Program-made: the position numbers and the translations under genes
Origin: Prinsepia uniflora
Taxonomy: Eukaryota > Streptophyta > Magnoliopsida > Rosales > Rosaceae
Length of the DNA stretch: 64,000 nt
NCBI GenBank assembly: GCA_032719365.1
Contig: CM064876.1
Span: 59,887,864 to 59,951,863 of the forward strand
Direction: 5' to 3'
Notes under the pieces: generated by a model
What the model saw: only the letters and a program-made list of their open reading frames with translations
What the model was told of the DNA's origin: nothing
Databases searched by the model: none
Part shown: piece after piece, positions 1 to 11,290 of the stretch
How the letters are laid out: each line of letters begins with the position of its first letter
Numbering within the stretch: position 1 is the first letter of the stretch

Positions 1-161
1 TGTTTGACCGCCCGAACCAAAAGTTAACCTTTTTCCCATTCTAGGGGAAAAATCGTCATTTTGCACCGTCCGTCCGAAATCGTCCAACTAATTACTGATT
101 AACACCACTAATCTGTCATTAACCACTAATCCAATCCCAGTTTCCGGGACGGGTCGTTACA
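1..161 (-). mobile_element. Edge of a large LTR (Tekay-like family), truncated by the window
   Basis: On the minus strand the sequence starts TGTAACGACCCGTCCC at position 161, the same LTR start seen in the complete copies further on. The last bases on plus read GGGACGGGTCGTTACA. The other end lies before the window, so neither length nor TSD can be checked; the candidate right-hand TSD is TAAAT at 162-166. It is inserted in the Tat-lineage element that follows. Confidence 0.8.
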
Positions 162-225
162 TAAATTCACTCGAGGCCGAGAAAAAACGAGTGACAAAAC
201 CAACTCAAGCCCCTGAAGATCCCAT

Positions 226-1225
226 TTTGCACTGGGAAAGACGACCCATGGAACCACCTAAACAACTTCTACTCGGCCGTTGACCTAAAAAACCTCGCAG
301 CTGAGGAACAATGCCTTATCTTCAACTCCACGTTGACCAAGGCAGTAATTAATTGGATCTACAAACTGGAGATCGGATCTATTGACTCTTTCAAACAGTT
401 AACGTCCACCTTCATGAACCAATTTATGATTCAGACCAAGCGACTGTCCTCGATGGATGACCTCTTTCAGTTAAAACAGGGGGAAAATGGGCCACTGCAG
501 AGATATGCCGCCAGGTTTAGCCTCGAGTACTCCCGTTGTGCCCAGACTGACGACCAGGCAGTGTTCACAGCTTTCTATGGTGGCCTCCGAGAATCTCCCT
601 TCAGGTATGCTGTACTTACTCAAGGTTGGACTACATATAACGAAATTATGAAACAGGTGGCACTACACGCTGAATTCAAGACGCTAAGTTAAAAGGCCAA
701 CACAAATACGGGTAACACATACTAGCCTCCTCGGGACGACTCGGTAAAAACTTACCTACTGAGCTCCTAGAGCCAACAACAGAGCTCAGATCAGTGCACT
801 CAAGGTTAGGGGCAACAGGGCTAGGGGGAAAGAGGAAAGACTACCGCCAGAACAACAACCTATATAGCCCAGGAAAGAAAGGCAATAACCTAAACCATCA
901 AGAAAGACAGTGGGAGGAGTGACAAAACAACAGGGAAAAGCAGGTTCCTCGGTCTAAATACGAGACCTACACTATCAACACACCCTATGAAAATGTGTTG
1001 CTCAACGTGGAACATATGATCCCGAAGTCCACCTGGGAATTAGCCAAAGGCAAACTCTGCAAGGACACAGGGACCTACTGCTAGTACACGGGGACCTAAT
1101 AGTACCACAAGTACAACTGCCACAACATTGATCAATGTGTGGCGTTCCAAGACCTAGTGGAGGCTCCGGCTCGGGATGGAAAGATCAACCAATTCCTTTA
1201 ACATGCACCACCTCCGCGCAACAAC
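226..1225 (+). pseudogene. Tat-lineage retrotransposon gag (degenerate)
   Basis: Gag would form the particle around the element RNA. The clearest part is a 119-residue open stretch at 333-692 with the gag-domain signatures of this lineage: IGSIDSFKQL, an MNQF segment, DDLFQLKQ and the RYAARF segment. The frame extends upstream to about 226 (an NHLNNFYSAVD segment). After stops and frameshifts, two further gag landmarks remain: the segment before the zinc knuckle around 985-1070, and a degenerate knuckle region around 1110-1200 ending in RDGKINQF. Multiple stops make it non-coding today. Assignment to Tat rather than Tekay rests on these motifs, since no pol is available to confirm it. Confidence 0.7.
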
Positions 1226-1252
1226 CCACAAATCAACACAATCTCCACGGGC

Positions 1253-1272
1253 GGGGGGGGGGGGGGGGGGGG
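1253..1272 (+). repeat. G20 homopolymer
   Basis: Twenty consecutive G residues, followed by A and GGG, interrupt the region between gag and protease. Such a run can form G-quadruplexes and is also prone to sequencing or assembly error, so its exact length should not be trusted. Confidence 0.9.
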
Positions 1273-1383
1273 AGGGTCCTTCCCACTCACCTCCAACCGA
1301 GCAAAGAAAAATTTCCTGCGAACCACAAAACTAAATCACCGGCTCTTCAGCGGCATGGATGGACGGGCTAAGAAGACCAGCCG

Positions 1384-1735
1384 ACTCGGATGTGCGCCTA
1401 TTACCTTTTCTGAAGAGGAGCGAGGAATCGCCTATCCCCATGACTACCCAATCGTCATCATGGCAGAAATATCCAACTTCGACGTTTAGAGGGCTATGAT
1501 CGGCGTTTAAACAACTATGGATACCAGAGTCTAGCTTGGACCGTTCCACCACACCACTTTTCGGCTTCATCGGGGACTCCATAGTTTCGCAGGGTACCAT
1601 CACCCTCCCACTCTCCCTCGGGTTACATCCACAAAAGGTGCCGGAACTCACACCCTTCTTGGTGGTAGACTGCCCAGCGGCTTAAAACGTCATCATCGAC
1701 TTGGCCACCCATGGCACGCCGACCACCTTAAGAAA
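1384..1735 (+). pseudogene. Tat-lineage aspartic protease remnant
   Basis: In several frames this stretch spells the usual Tat protease landmarks: an IVIMAEISNFDV segment, the region where the D-S/T-G active site should be, then (about 1570-1700) GTITLPLSLG and FLVVDCPAA followed by a degraded 'YNVI' segment. The active-site triplet cannot be read in frame and there are at least three stops. The protease would have matured gag-pol. It follows gag directly and is the last recognisable part of the polyprotein. Confidence 0.6.
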
Positions 1736-1849
1736 TACTTCATTCAACTTTGTATTTTCTTCCTCTTATGACTTGCTATAATTTTCCAACCTTGGCTCAC
1801 GTTATCAATGAGTATTTTTCCATTTACACAATGCTTGTACAATCAACAA

Positions 1850-2825
1850 AACACTACTCAAACACACGAGTTGGAGTATGGTCTTACTCGGCCTACAACC
1901 CAACACTTGCTATTTTGACTCAAACATTCGAGTAGGTATACAGCCCTACTCGACTTACACCAACACTTAGACTCAAACACACGAGTCGGGGTCTATTCTT
2001 ACTCGGCCTACACCCCACCACTTGCTATTTTGACTCAAACACTCGAGTCGGTGTACAGCCCTACTCAGCTTACACCAACACTTAGACACAAATACATGAG
2101 TCGGGGTATGGTGTTACTCGGCCTACACCCCAACACTTTCTATTTTGACTCAAACATTCGAGTCGGTATACAGCCCTACTCGGCTTACACCAACACTTCG
2201 ACTCAAACCCACGAGTCGGGTTCTAGTTTTACTCGGCCTACACCCCACCACTTGCTATTTTGACTCAAACATTCGAGTCGGTGTACAGCCCTACTCGGCT
2301 TACACCAACATTTTGACTCAAACACACGCGTCGGGGTCTGGTCTTACTAGGTCTACACCCTAACACTTGTTATTTTTGACTCAAACTTTCGAGTCGGTGT
2401 ACAGCCCTACTCAGCTTACACCAACACTTAGACTCAAACACACGAGTCAGGGTATGGTCTTACTCGGCCTACACCCTAACACTTACTATTTTGACTCAAA
2501 CATTTGATTCGGTGTACAACCGTACTTGGCTTACATCAACACTTAGATTCAAACACACGAGTCGGGGTACGGTCTTACTTGGCCTACACCCCAATACTTG
2601 CTATTTTGAATCAAACATTCAAGTTGGTGTACAGCTCTACTCGGCTTACACCAACACTTAGACTAAAACACATGAGTTGGGGTATGGTCTTATTCGGCCT
2701 ACACCCCAACACTTGCTATTTTGACTCAAACATTCGAGGTGGTGTACAACCCTACTCGACTTACACCAACACTTAGACTCAAACACATAGGTTGGGGTAT
2801 GGTCTTACTCGACCTACAATCTTAC
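1850..2825 (+). repeat. Tandem array, about 115-bp period, dimeric units
   Basis: About eight copies of a roughly 115-bp unit. The landmark TATTTTGACTCAAACATTCG recurs near 1912, 2027, 2141, 2256, 2372, 2489, 2601 and 2716. Each unit is itself two related halves of about 55-60 bp. One half carries GACTCAAACATTCGAGTC then TACAGCCCTACTCGGC. The other carries GACTCAAACACACGAGTC then TATGGTCTTACTCGGC. Both halves contain GACTC...GAGTC, a 5-bp inverted repeat. The array lies where pol would be expected and shows point divergence between copies. Confidence 0.9.
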
Positions 2826-2981
2826 CTGGCTTACCCTAATGGTCGGTCTACATCTACGGATTGGTCAACAAACATTGCAAAGTTTACTCAAAGGTAGTTT
2901 CATTGATTCAGACAAGGGTAATTTCATTGATTGTGCAGACCTATTATGCTCGAACTTCTAGAGCAATACAAAAACATCACT

Positions 2982-5900
2982 TGTCAGGGCCCACCCCTAA
3001 TCCCCCAGGATTAGGGACTAACGCTGCTCCCGTCTAACTTACGCATGACACGAAGGCCAAACTGACGTCCAACCTTCATGTGACACGTAAGTTGGACAAG
3101 AGATTCTCGATCTGACCGTCCAACACTTTCAAACTGTCCAGAGTGCACAGAGTCTACTGTGGATCGTACGTGTGATGTCTCCGGCTCCCTCGATCAACAG
3201 CCCGCGCCGCAACAACCTGGAGGGTATCGAAAACACGAAAAGACTGTGAGTGGACAAAAATAAAGTATAAGTTTAAAAACATTTATCAGAAAACACATAC
3301 ATTTATACCATCCGTTTTAAAAACCAATGCATGCATATCAATTTCATGTCATAAAGTCATGTACAAAAACCAAACACATTTTCCTTTTTCTCAAATCCCG
3401 GGCCTTCGCCCAAAACCATCGAAAAACCTTTATCATTAATCACAGAGAAAATCGAAACATATTTAAAGCCACGTTTCCATTCATCGAACCTGCTGGATCT
3501 ATCCGAGTCTTTAAACTCCCGAGTCTTTAAACTCAATAACCAAGCCTCAATAATCTGAGTCTTTAAACTCAATAAGCCTATGGGGGAAATATCAATACAT
3601 CCGAGTCTTTAAACTCCCGAGTCTTTAAACTCAATCCGGGTCTTTAAACCCAATCCGGACCCTTCCCCCGTCAAACATAATATCAGGGTCTTTAAACCCA
3701 ATAACCAAATCCAGCAAATCCAATCCAAATTCGTTTGAAAACCATTTTCCATTTCCATATCCAAACCCGAATCCGAACTCACTGGTCTGACGCCCTTCCG
3801 GCATCCAGAACCGTCATTCCAAATCCAAATCCATAACTCATATCCATCTCCTTTCCAGATCCAAGTCCGCAACCGTCATTCCATAAGCCGGCATCCGGAA
3901 TAACCATTCCGAACCCAAACCTGAAATTCCATTTCAATTCCCGAATCGAATCCCGAATCGTCATCCGGAATTCCGATTCCAAAACCCGAAATCCACTTTT
4001 CCGAAAACCACTTTTCTGAACTTGGCCTCAAGCCCGAAAACCCTTTCCGAAATCCTTTTTACTTTCTTTGAAATCAATTCATATTTCAAATCCCAACATC
4101 AAGTCATTAAAACTAGGTTCAAATCACCATATTCGTCAAATCTCGTAAAACGTAAAAACCGTCATTTCCTCGAAAAACGTGCAAAAACCATAAACCATCA
4201 CAATCATAAATCAAATAATAGAATCAAGTATAGAAAAACAGATAAAAACATATATGCAAGCATCAAAAGGTAGAAAGCAAAGTCCACTCACAGACCATTC
4301 TGACGTCTCCTCGATACGCGCGCACTTAAGCCATTCCCGGCCATTCCGCTACTCTCGGCTTTCCCGAACCTGTCCAAAGTTCATAACGAGGTTACTAACT
4401 ACTTCACAAAAGTCCTACTCAACTCCCATAACTTTGCCGAACTTCTAAGCGTACTTTAAACAGGACCCTAGACCTTCGATCCCGCAGAACTAACCCGAAA
4501 CAACGGCCGATAGTCCCAAAACCTATTCCAATGGATTCATCATAACCTTTAAACCAAAAACCATGTTGGAAGGTTCCTCAGAATCCTCCCCACGCGCCCC
4601 CACGCGCCGTCCAAAGTGGCTGCGCGTGGGCTTCACGCGCCTGCACCAGGGCACTGTTCATCATCGTCTTCATTGAACGAACCGGTCTGAACCGGCGTTC
4701 TCGGTTCTTTGCAATTCCTCCATGATTTTCCACCATTTCAATCCCATCAGTTTCATCCAGTTCCCAGCAATCATTTCCCGTCCTAAAATCTAGAAATCAA
4801 AGCCCTAAACCCGTCGTCTTCAACCTCGAAATAAAACAGCCCGTTATCCCTGTTTCGGTCCCCTGCCACTCAGACATTCCCCCGTGACGGCAACTACCCT
4901 AGACGACTCCTAGGAACCTCGTGAGTCTCACACCACTCACCAAATCCCTCGACTCTTACCCAGAAGCCACGACTTTTGGATTAAGCAAATCGAGAAAAAC
5001 AGGGGATTTGAGTCTTACCGTCGAATCGTCCTCCGCCGTTCGTACCGCTGTGTACCACGGTGTCCACTGAGTCCCCTGCAGTCTTCCTAGCTCCTTCTTA
5101 GCCTGGGTTGGACCAACACACGGCACAACCACCACCAACTACCCACGGCCCTCTCTGTTTTCCCTGAAAATCGAACCTCACACCCACCGTGTTTCTTGCA
5201 CGATTTCACTCCCAGTCCCAGTCACCAGCTTCTCTTCTTCTCTCTGTTACTCTCACAACTCACAAGACTCTCACACACTCACTGAATCGATCAAAATCCT
5301 CACCGCCTCACCTCTCTGTTTTCTGTTCTTCAAAGCCAAATTGCACAGTTTAAAATCGTGCAACATATACCCGTGTCCATTGTAACAACCTAGAAACCTC
5401 TAGGTCCCTTCCACGTGTCACAATCCTCTCAACCCTCTCACAAATGTCCCAATCTCAGCTGTCCACGTGTCCCAATCCAGTTGCACAATTCCCAATGTGC
5501 AAAAGACTAAAATACCCCTCCTTTGAGTTAAAATTACGATTACGCCACTACCTTTCTAGACCCGTATCTTGCACGTCCTAACTTCGATGAACACGTGCCA
5601 CCTATCGTTGAATTTAGGACGGCGAGATCTACCTAACTGTCCTAGGTCAGCGTGTCAAAACCCGATCGTACAAAAAGTCAACTCTTTCCCCCTAGTTTAA
5701 CCAAATTACGGTAATGCCCTCAACCTTCCGAACATCATAACTTCCTCCTCAGATGTCAGAATCGGGCATGCCACCTGTCTACGGATTCACGACGTCCCAA
5801 ACTACGTCACGGTCATCGGTCGATACCCAAGTGACCGCCCGAACTAAATGTCAACTATTTACCCAACCTAGGGGCAAAATCGTCATTCTCCACCAAAGTG

Positions 5901-5987
5901 CAAAAGTACCCAACTAACCTCCACTTAGGCTCACTAATCCTTTCTTAAACACTCCTTTAATCCTAGTTTCCGGGATGGGTCGTTACA
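2982..5987 (-). mobile_element. Solo LTR F (Tekay-like, about 3.0 kb) with perfect TSD
   Basis: On plus it begins TGTCAGGGCCC and ends GGGATGGGTCGTTACA. It is flanked by identical 5-bp duplications TCACT at 2977-2981 and 5988-5992. In its own (minus) orientation it starts TGTAACGACCCATCCC. There is no internal region or second LTR, so this is a solo LTR left by LTR-LTR recombination. It contains the inverted frame described in the findings (TGTGAGTGGAC at 3245-3255, GTCCACTCACA at 4282-4292) and seven hairpin units of the type GAGTCTTTAAACTC or GGGTCTTTAAACCC between about 3500 and 3700. Open frames inside it are not genes. Confidence 0.9.
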
Positions 5988-7727
5988 TCACTTGTCATGA
6001 CAAAAAATTAAATTACAAGGCACGGAGGCCTGTCCTTGACTAGCTTTTCCATCTCGTTTTCCTCGGATTGGGGAATGTCAGCTTGCACCTTTGGCCTTTT
6101 AGGAAGACCTTTCTGGTCGGTCTCTGTCTGAGCACTCGGCTGCTCCACCCCTTGCTCATCACTCACATCCTCGGCGTCGTCCACCTCATCCCCCGACCCG
6201 TCTTCGAACATGTCGGTCGTTATATCCTGATCGAGCCAAGGAGTGCGGATGGACAAGCCAGGGTTGTTGCGGAACAAGTTCTTGAAGAACTCCTCGCAGT
6301 CGGCGGCGTAGCTATTCTTAATTTGGTCCAATTCCTCGGACACCTTGAACTCGGCAATCGCCTTCTCCCGAGCTTTGGCAAGTTCGGCCTCCTTGGCCGC
6401 TTTCACTCAACAAAACTCCTTGTAATGCCGCACTAGGTCTTTCTCGGCTGCATCCATAATTTCTTGGAGCTCGGCCCTTAATTCCTCCTTGACCGTAGTA
6501 GGCTCTTTCACCTTGCGCCGCTCGGCCTCCAACTGCCTAGTCAGGTTGGAGGCATGCTTTAGAGTCCTGTCGGCCTCTTGAAGCTTGGGTACCAGCTCAT
6601 CCTGCTTCTGTTTGAGCCTTTCTTTGACTTTTCAGGCCTCAACGACCCTCTTCTGCGCCATGGAAAATGGCAGATAAACCTCGCAGAGAGCTTGAAAAGA
6701 ACTTATAGTTAGACCAAAACACACTCGATCCGTAAAATCAAACTTCAAATATCACACTTACATTGCTGAGCAGCAGAAGCGCTTTCTCCATTTTCTCCTC
6801 CACCGTTTTGTATTTGACCGCTGCAAGGTCGTCAAGAGGGATGAAGCCCCCCTAACAGATGCCGTTCAGCAATAGCACCATTTTCCTCAGGCAACAAAGT
6901 GTCGCTTGAGGATCAAAGGACTCGCCAGCCGACTCCCCCTCGGTGAACAACCCAAGGTTCACATTCCCGTGCCTCTTTAGCATCTCTAGTATCCGTATGT
7001 CTAGCCGAGGGGGAACATGGGAGGCACGAAGTCCGGGGTCGGCATGGTCCTCACTCCCCCAAGCGTCGTATACGCCAACAACACTGCCTTGGCCTCTTCC
7101 TGTGCCTTTGCCCGTTTCAGGTCAGGGGAAAGCACCCTTTCACCCTCTGTCTCTGCCTATGTCCTTTTCGACGTCTAAGTCGATATCTTCAGCCTTGGTT
7201 TTGCCACTCGGTCCTGTTGCGGGCGCTCAGGCTGCTCCCCCTACCCTTTTTCTGTCCCGCTTTTCTTTTTCCGCCCCTTCCCGAGTGACACACTCTTTCT
7301 CGGTCTGATCCGCCTTCATTTTCAGTGCTAAGCAATCCTTGTAAATCCTCGTATTGAGGTTCTTTGGAACTACATAAAAAACAAACATATTAGAAAGAAA
7401 AACACAAAATCACAACAACCTACTCGGTCAAGCACTTACTTTCGTTGGTGTCGATTAACCCAGCCATGTACTGGAAGCTTGGAAGCCAAAGGACTCATCG
7501 ATTACGTTCCAGGCCGTCCAAGCTCGTCCTTACTGCTTGAATGATTTCCTTCTCTTCCGATGAAATTTCCTCGGAGAGAAACAAACTTGCACACTGACCA
7601 CCGACTTAGTACAAATAAAGGACATTTACAGAAACAAAAAAAACATATATACACCAAGCTTGCCCTATACTACCACACCTCTAGTCTAGAACTTGCTCAG
7701 TATCGGACCCCTCTCCCCCCTGGTATC

Positions 7728-9647
7728 TGACAACGCTCAAACTACGCATCAAATTAAACACGTAATTTAAGTGTTATGCAATTTAAACACTTTTTGTGTA
7801 GATGTAGTATTGGTAAATAGAGATCGTTTTTAACCGGAGAAATTAGGGAACATTAATAATATGTTAGTGAGAAGAATAATGAATAAAAAAATAATGAATA
7901 AATTAATGAATTAAAGAATAAAATAATCAAAGAATTAATTAATTAAAGAATAAAGGGATAAAAGAATAAAGAATAAAGAATTAAAGAATAAAATAAAAGT
8001 ATAAAAGAATAAAGAATTAAAAGAATAAAAGAATAAAAAATTAAAAATTAAAAAGGGGGGTTTTGAAAAGATTTGTAATCTAAACTAAAGAAAACACTAA
8101 CTAAGAATTAAAATGCAAATGCAAATGCAAATGCTCATGCTAATTAGAACTTACAAACCATAGTGTAGTTTCATCGACAAAACCCACACTTTTACGTAAG
8201 TAATTTCGAATTAACAATCACATTAATTAAACTACTCCTAAAAATAGACTTCCTTCAAGTACAAATTTTGCCAACACTCTAACATTTTGCTCATAATAAA
8301 CCAATCACGAAATCCTACCTTCATCATCTCAAATGCTTACATATATCTTTCAATATTATAAATGCATCAACCATTATTGTGCGTCAAACATCAATATGCT
8401 TCAAACATTTACAACATGATTCACCTTAAGTTTATAATTAAATGCGCCGATAGGGATCAACATTTAATCTCTTCAATTCTAGTCTAAATGCCCCGAACAG
8501 CGGATCAACATGTAGTTTCAAATTGAAGTTTAAGCACTAAAACATATGAAGTAAAAGGAATTCAAAAAGTAAAACACATGGAGATTGTATTCTTACTTAC
8601 AAATGTTAGAAAGAAAATACCAACACATATATTGAATTATAAGTAAAACCAAAATAATAACAAGAATTTAAGTAAAGGGAATAAAATTACACCTTCGGAA
8701 CCCAAGAACTGCTTGTGATTCCGAAAGTGGATGGAAACAATGAAATGTTATTCATAAGCAACACCGAATAGCGGCTAGAACCTTATGAAGATAGAGGATA
8801 AAACATAAGAATGTGGACTTAAATTATAGAATTATTTCGAAAATACTTGGCCTAGGTATTTCTTAAGGAAAACATAAAAATGTGTTTAAGAGATCTCAAA
8901 GAAAAATCACAAGAACAAAGTAAAGAAGAAATGAAATTAAGAAATAACATAAATTAAGAATAAGAATTAAAAGGAAACTAATTAATAAGAAAATCTACAA
9001 GAAGTTAAAATGGTCCCCAAAAATAAAGAACAAAATAAAGAAGATGAACTAAAAGAAAAGAAGAACTAGAGAGAAATTATAAGAACCTAAACTAAAAGGA
9101 GAAACAAAATGGGAAAAATGGGGACTAATGGGGGACTAATGGGGACTCCAAATACATGAAATGGCCTCCCTATTTATAGAGGGAGTGCCACAATTGTTTA
9201 AATAAAAGTACAAAATTAAAATATAATAATTACAATAAAAATATTCCAAAGTGAAATGATGAGGTTGACTGATTTTGGGGAAAAAATGCTGATTTTGGGG
9301 AAAATATGTTTATTTTGGGGAAAAAATGTTTAAAAAATCAGCCAAAATAGTTGAAAATGAGGAAATAGGGCTGCTGGTTTTTAACTTGGGTTTCTGAATT
9401 TCAGCAGCTTCCCACCGAATTTCCTTGGGATTTTTTGTGGTTTCTCATATTTCGTCCATAATTTATTCGTTATAATTCCAATCGGGACGATTCTTTCACC
9501 AAAATACTCCAAATTCCAAGCTTTATTTATTTCTACAAATTATCACAAAATAAATTAATTTGTCTAATTGTTTATTATTTTAATATTAAAAGTCAAGTAT
9601 AAAGGGTATAAAATAATATAAAATAATGCTTATTTAACGACCTATCA
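7728..9647 (-). mobile_element. Solo LTR G (1.9 kb, AT-rich), inserted in the antisense gene
   Basis: On plus it runs TGACAACGCTC...CGACCTATCA, so on minus it starts TGATAGGTCGTT and ends GCGTTGTCA. Flanks are GTATC (7723-7727) and ATATC (9648-9652), a 5-bp TSD with one transition. The coding frame of the antisense gene is continuous across the join, supporting these limits. Inside are a purine-rich run of AAGAATAAA-type repeats (about 7870-8060), three 20-bp repeats containing GATTTTGGGG (9270-9329) and a TATA box on minus (9171-9178) about 470 nt into the LTR. The family differs from the other LTRs in the window and was not identified. Confidence 0.75.
9171..9178 (-). promoter_or_regulatory. 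Candidate TATA box of solo LTR G
   Basis: On minus the sequence is TATAAATA inside CTCTATAAATAGGG, about 470 nt from the LTR start, where a U3 promoter is expected. Nothing downstream remains for it to drive except the interrupted antisense gene. Confidence 0.5.
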
Positions 9648-10274
9648 ATATCCCTCTCCCAGCTCCCACTGATCAGACAACACTTTGTCATATATGATTT
9701 CTGGGAGGTCGGGATATCGAGGATGAACTCACCTCGCTTGCTCTTCTTACGGTGCCTCACGAAGACCCACTCAGTGCTCTGTTGTTGAAACTCGAATTCG
9801 TACAGGTACATGAGCTGAGCGGAGGTCGGCTCCAGTTGGTCGGCCCAACTGAAGGCCGTGTAGAGGAAACACAACATGATCCAAACATTAGGATTGAGCT
9901 AACTGAGCGCTACCCCCATCTTTTTCACCATTCGCCGCAACCACGGGTGTAGCGGCAACCTCACACCATGGTGCATCAACTCGGTATAGAACAAAGTCAT
10001 ATAGGCCGGGGGGTTACTCGGTCTCTCGTCCTTTGTCGGTAGCCAGGTGACCACACCCCAAACTCAACCATCATCTTCATCAGACCCATCTCGGTCTCCT
10101 TATTCACCATCTCATCTACGGTGAAAGCAGCCCGCTTTATTGCCACGACATCCAACACCGACCCATCACTGGCCGACTTCCTCTTGGACATCCAACATCT
10201 GACCCATCACTTTGACAAAGTTTTTCCAATTTTCTCAAAAAACGCAAGTGAGAAAATCGGTGGAGGACTTTTCC

Positions 10275-10282
10275 TATTTATA
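10275..10282 (-). promoter_or_regulatory. Candidate TATA box of the antisense extra gene
   Basis: On minus the sequence is TATAAATA within CTCTATAAATAGG, about 85 nt upstream of the ATG at 10191. A transcription start about 30 nt downstream of the box would leave a leader of roughly 50 nt. This is a strong match to the plant TATA consensus. Confidence 0.6.
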
Positions 10283-10782
10283 GAGCTCAACACGGACTAC
10301 GAGGCATCACCACTCTCAGTGGCCGACACGTGTCGTGATAAACCCTAATCCGACCGACACGTATCACACATCCAACTGAGGTAGCCCAACAGTCTTTCCC
10401 ACCTCCACCACCGACTTATAGGGGTCCCACCGAGCCAAGTACACCGTTTGGTATCCGCCCCCTACCCAAGGCCCTAGGGTACTTCTCCCCGACCGAGCCT
10501 CCTCGCGCAGACCCTGGTGCCACCATCGAGCCCATTCCAAGACGACTCAAGGATACCACCACCGTGCCCGCTTCTCTAGAGACTGACCACATTGACTCCA
10601 CTGAGACATTTTCTCAGGACCGCCGACCATATGCCACTTCTTTACCGTGACCGAGACGATCTCGGCGGACTCCCACACCAAGGGACTTGGGGGGCTCCAT
10701 GTATACTATCCACTGAGTCTGGAAGAATGAGACAAATCTTCGACCGAGAAATTCCACCTCATTCAAGAACTTAGAGGGCTTC

Positions 10783-11290
10783 TGTTGACACCATATTTGG
10801 CTAGACTCACTGGACCATATATCTAAAGTCCAAAGCACCAAATAAGGCCCAAGCCCACAATACTTACATAGCCTCAACACAGGCCCCGATACGGGATGAC
10901 ATGTGGAAGTCTATCCACTCTCGATCTGTGTAACATGTGTCAACACACAAATCAAGGAGCATTTGTCCCACATCAAAACTATGGAAATCGAACATGTCAT
11001 TTACCCATACATAAGGGGTACATATTCCCAATAAATGTAACTAATATTTACTATTCACTATTGCTCTGCCAAACTTATCATATACTATTTTCTCTTATAA
11101 ACAAAGTTACTAACTTGATCGTCGGAGAACTTTAGGCCGGTACCACACCGTTGTCCGTACTAACGGAAGACTCACTATTTTTCTATGTGACAGGTTACGA
11201 GGAAGGACACGCGTCACTTGTTGATTGGACAACGAATAATCGACAGTTGAAATATTTATCACTTCAACATCTATATTGGATTACGCCGTG
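10783..11290 (+). mobile_element. Candidate 3' LTR of the Tat element
   Basis: TGTTGACACC at 10783 follows a short purine-rich stretch (10771-10782) that could be the polypurine tract. The later part (about 11090-11230) has the look of the R-U5 region of this lineage: an ATAAACAAAGTT segment, ACTTGATCGTCGGAG and CCGTACTAACGGAAG. No unambiguous CA end, PBS or TSD was located, so the right boundary is approximate. Confidence 0.5.

Larger units (their letters stand above)
6008..10191 (-). pseudogene. Antisense extra gene, Transposase_28 ('putative gypsy type transposon') type, coiled-coil C-terminus
   Basis: The start is ATG at 10191. The N-terminal exon reads on to about 9648, with the segment LHPWLRRMVKKMGVAL, then NPNVWI, LCFLYTAF and FVRHRKK, the pattern I associate with the Transposase_28 family of plant element-encoded proteins. 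The frame is cut by solo LTR G (7728-9647); across the insertion the same frame resumes for about 13 codons. Downstream exons can be followed at about 7440-7600 and 7080-7370 (between plausible GT and AG sites), ending in a charged coiled-coil at about 6660-6008 whose frame is broken by two stops. The final 6406-6008 part has an acidic stretch rich in D and E. Function is unknown. It runs against gag-protease and has its own TATA box, so it looks like an independently transcribed extra ORF of the Tat element. Confidence 0.6.
162..11290 (+). mobile_element. Decayed Tat-lineage Ty3/gypsy element, pol not visible
   Basis: The stretch holds, in order, a Tat-type gag remnant, a protease remnant, a dimeric tandem repeat array, an antisense extra gene and a candidate 3' LTR starting TGTTGACACC at 10783. 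No reverse transcriptase, RNase H or integrase motif was found between the protease (ends about 1735) and the array (starts about 1850), so pol has been lost or was never present. Two solo LTRs interrupt it (2982-5987 and 7728-9647). The 5' LTR is outside the window. Plant Tat-lineage elements are known to carry extra ORFs, some antisense, and tandem repeats in their non-coding parts, which fits this layout. The right limit, about 11290, is approximate because no clear LTR end or TSD was found. Confidence 0.65.

Noticed and set aside
1850..2825. CRISPR-like look of regularly spaced repeats
   Set aside because: The whole unit repeats with no unique spacers, the period is 115 bp and the context is a plant retroelement; it is an ordinary tandem repeat.
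6068..6436. 122-residue plus-strand ORF
   Set aside because: It is the complement of the antisense coiled-coil coding sequence, whose composition explains the open frame.
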